Shown one piece after another: positions 63,282 to 64,000 of a stretch of DNA of 64,000 bases. The notes beneath the pieces are model-generated. The model worked only from the letters and a program-made list of their open reading frames with translations, ran no database searches and had not been told where the DNA came from. Both the position numbers and the translations under genes were made by a program. Position 1 is the first letter of the stretch. Each line of letters opens with the position of its first letter. The stretch comes from Setaria digitata (Eukaryota > Nematoda > Chromadorea > Rhabditida > Setariidae): the NCBI GenBank assembly GCA_003640385.1, contig RCAB01000181.1, forward strand, positions 1 through 64,000. Reading direction: 5' to 3'.

Positions 63282-64000
63282 CTGTAAAAATCGTTTCAAA
63301 GTTGAAAAAAAATTTAATCACAATCATAAATATACAGCAAAAGTTTACATAAACATACATCCGAATCATCAAAATTTTACACTCGTTCAGCAGCGTGTCT
63401 ATCAGACGCGTACAGATGTGCTGTAGCATTCACGAAAAAAACCAAATGATGCAAAATCGAATTTTTAATCACTTTAACTAATTCCGATATTTTCATCTTT
63501 AATATTTCTAATAAATGTGAAACAACTGCTTTTAAATCTTCATCTTTCTGCAAAAAAAAAAAAAACTAATGAAAAATAAAAAAAAAAAAAAGATAACAAA
63601 AAACAAAAAAACCTCTCGCTGAAAGTTGATTCAGTTGTTTCTAAGGTAGTGGTGTCACTTTTAATCAAATGATTCCCTGTAATAGTGCTCGATAATAATT
63701 TTTTTACTTCCAGTGATATAACCGTCACGTAAAATTCAAAGCTTTTTGTTATTCATAAGAGTTAATAATGAAGGAAATATTTTAGTATTATTTTACAAAA
63801 TGCTTTCGCACCAACACGGTTTATACATTCGTGGTTTTAGTTCTATAAAAATCATTGCGATAAAATGAAACTAAAATCAGCTTAAAGAACTCCAAGTATG
63901 AAAAAAAAAAAAAAATGAGATAACCACCCCTTATTTGTTGATGATCAGGTAAGCGATGAATGATACTCAGTTCTATATTTGGAAGCGGCTGGAACTGAGT
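63282..64000 (-). other. Possible upstream exons of TOPBP1 or a small neighbour
   Basis: A short stretch at about 63423-63342 (HICTRLIDTLL, NECKILMIR) ends at a GTATGT donor and joins in phase to the exon at 63281. Further up, 63549-63480 (KDEDLKAVVSHLLEILK) and about 63728-63617 (TVISLEVKKLLSS) are coding-looking and helical, but phases do not all agree. None resembles a BRCT domain. The remaining bases up to 64000 show only AT-rich sequence with A/T runs. Confidence 0.3.

Overview
This is a eukaryotic, AT-rich window in which every gene is cut into many short exons separated by introns of about 60-900 bp ending in TTTCAG. Several genes have a perfect 3' splice acceptor a few bases before the ATG with no visible cis-spliced leader exon. 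That is the signature of spliced-leader trans-splicing and points to a nematode. The AT bias, intron sizes and protein divergence make a spirurid or filarial worm plausible, but this is inference. Two isolated N characters, one flanked by a near-identical 166-bp duplication, mark assembly joins.

Layout from left to right: (1) minus strand, about 1-3389, the N-terminal part of an alpha-1,6-mannosylglycoprotein N-acetylglucosaminyltransferase V (MGAT5 / C. elegans gly-2 type), whose 3' end is outside the window; (2) plus strand, 4887-38653, one giant gene of about 34 kb encoding a UBR4-type (Drosophila Pushover, plant BIG) N-degron E3 ubiquitin ligase, collinear with human UBR4 from UBR box through beta-propeller-like region and zinc-ribbon cluster to the C-terminal hemi-RING; (3) plus strand, 39874-50704, the catalytic subunit of DNA polymerase alpha; (4) minus strand, 51224-53009, translation initiation factor eIF6, modelled to exactly 245 residues; (5) plus strand, 53450-55033, diphthine--ammonia ligase DPH6, 248 residues; (6) minus strand, 55678 to about 63281 or beyond, a TopBP1-type multi-BRCT checkpoint and replication scaffold, whose 5' end is unresolved.

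The genes fall into conserved housekeeping themes. POLA1 and TOPBP1 act in initiation of DNA replication and checkpoint signalling. EIF6 and DPH6 act in translation (60S maturation and eEF2 diphthamide) and are arranged head to head only 440 bp apart. UBR4 acts in protein degradation and MGAT5 in Golgi N-glycan branching. I see no bacterial operon, CRISPR array, intact transposon, rRNA or convincing tRNA.

I did not find an undescribed multi-gene system. The observations most worth checking are an Asp at the position of the regulatory Ser235 in eIF6, the apparent loss of BRCT6 in the TopBP1 homologue, the EIF6/DPH6 divergent pair, an intronic 110-bp hairpin element, an 18-bp perfect palindrome beside the MGAT5 5' end, a coding-looking patch between MGAT5 and UBR4, and the duplication at an assembly join in POLA1.
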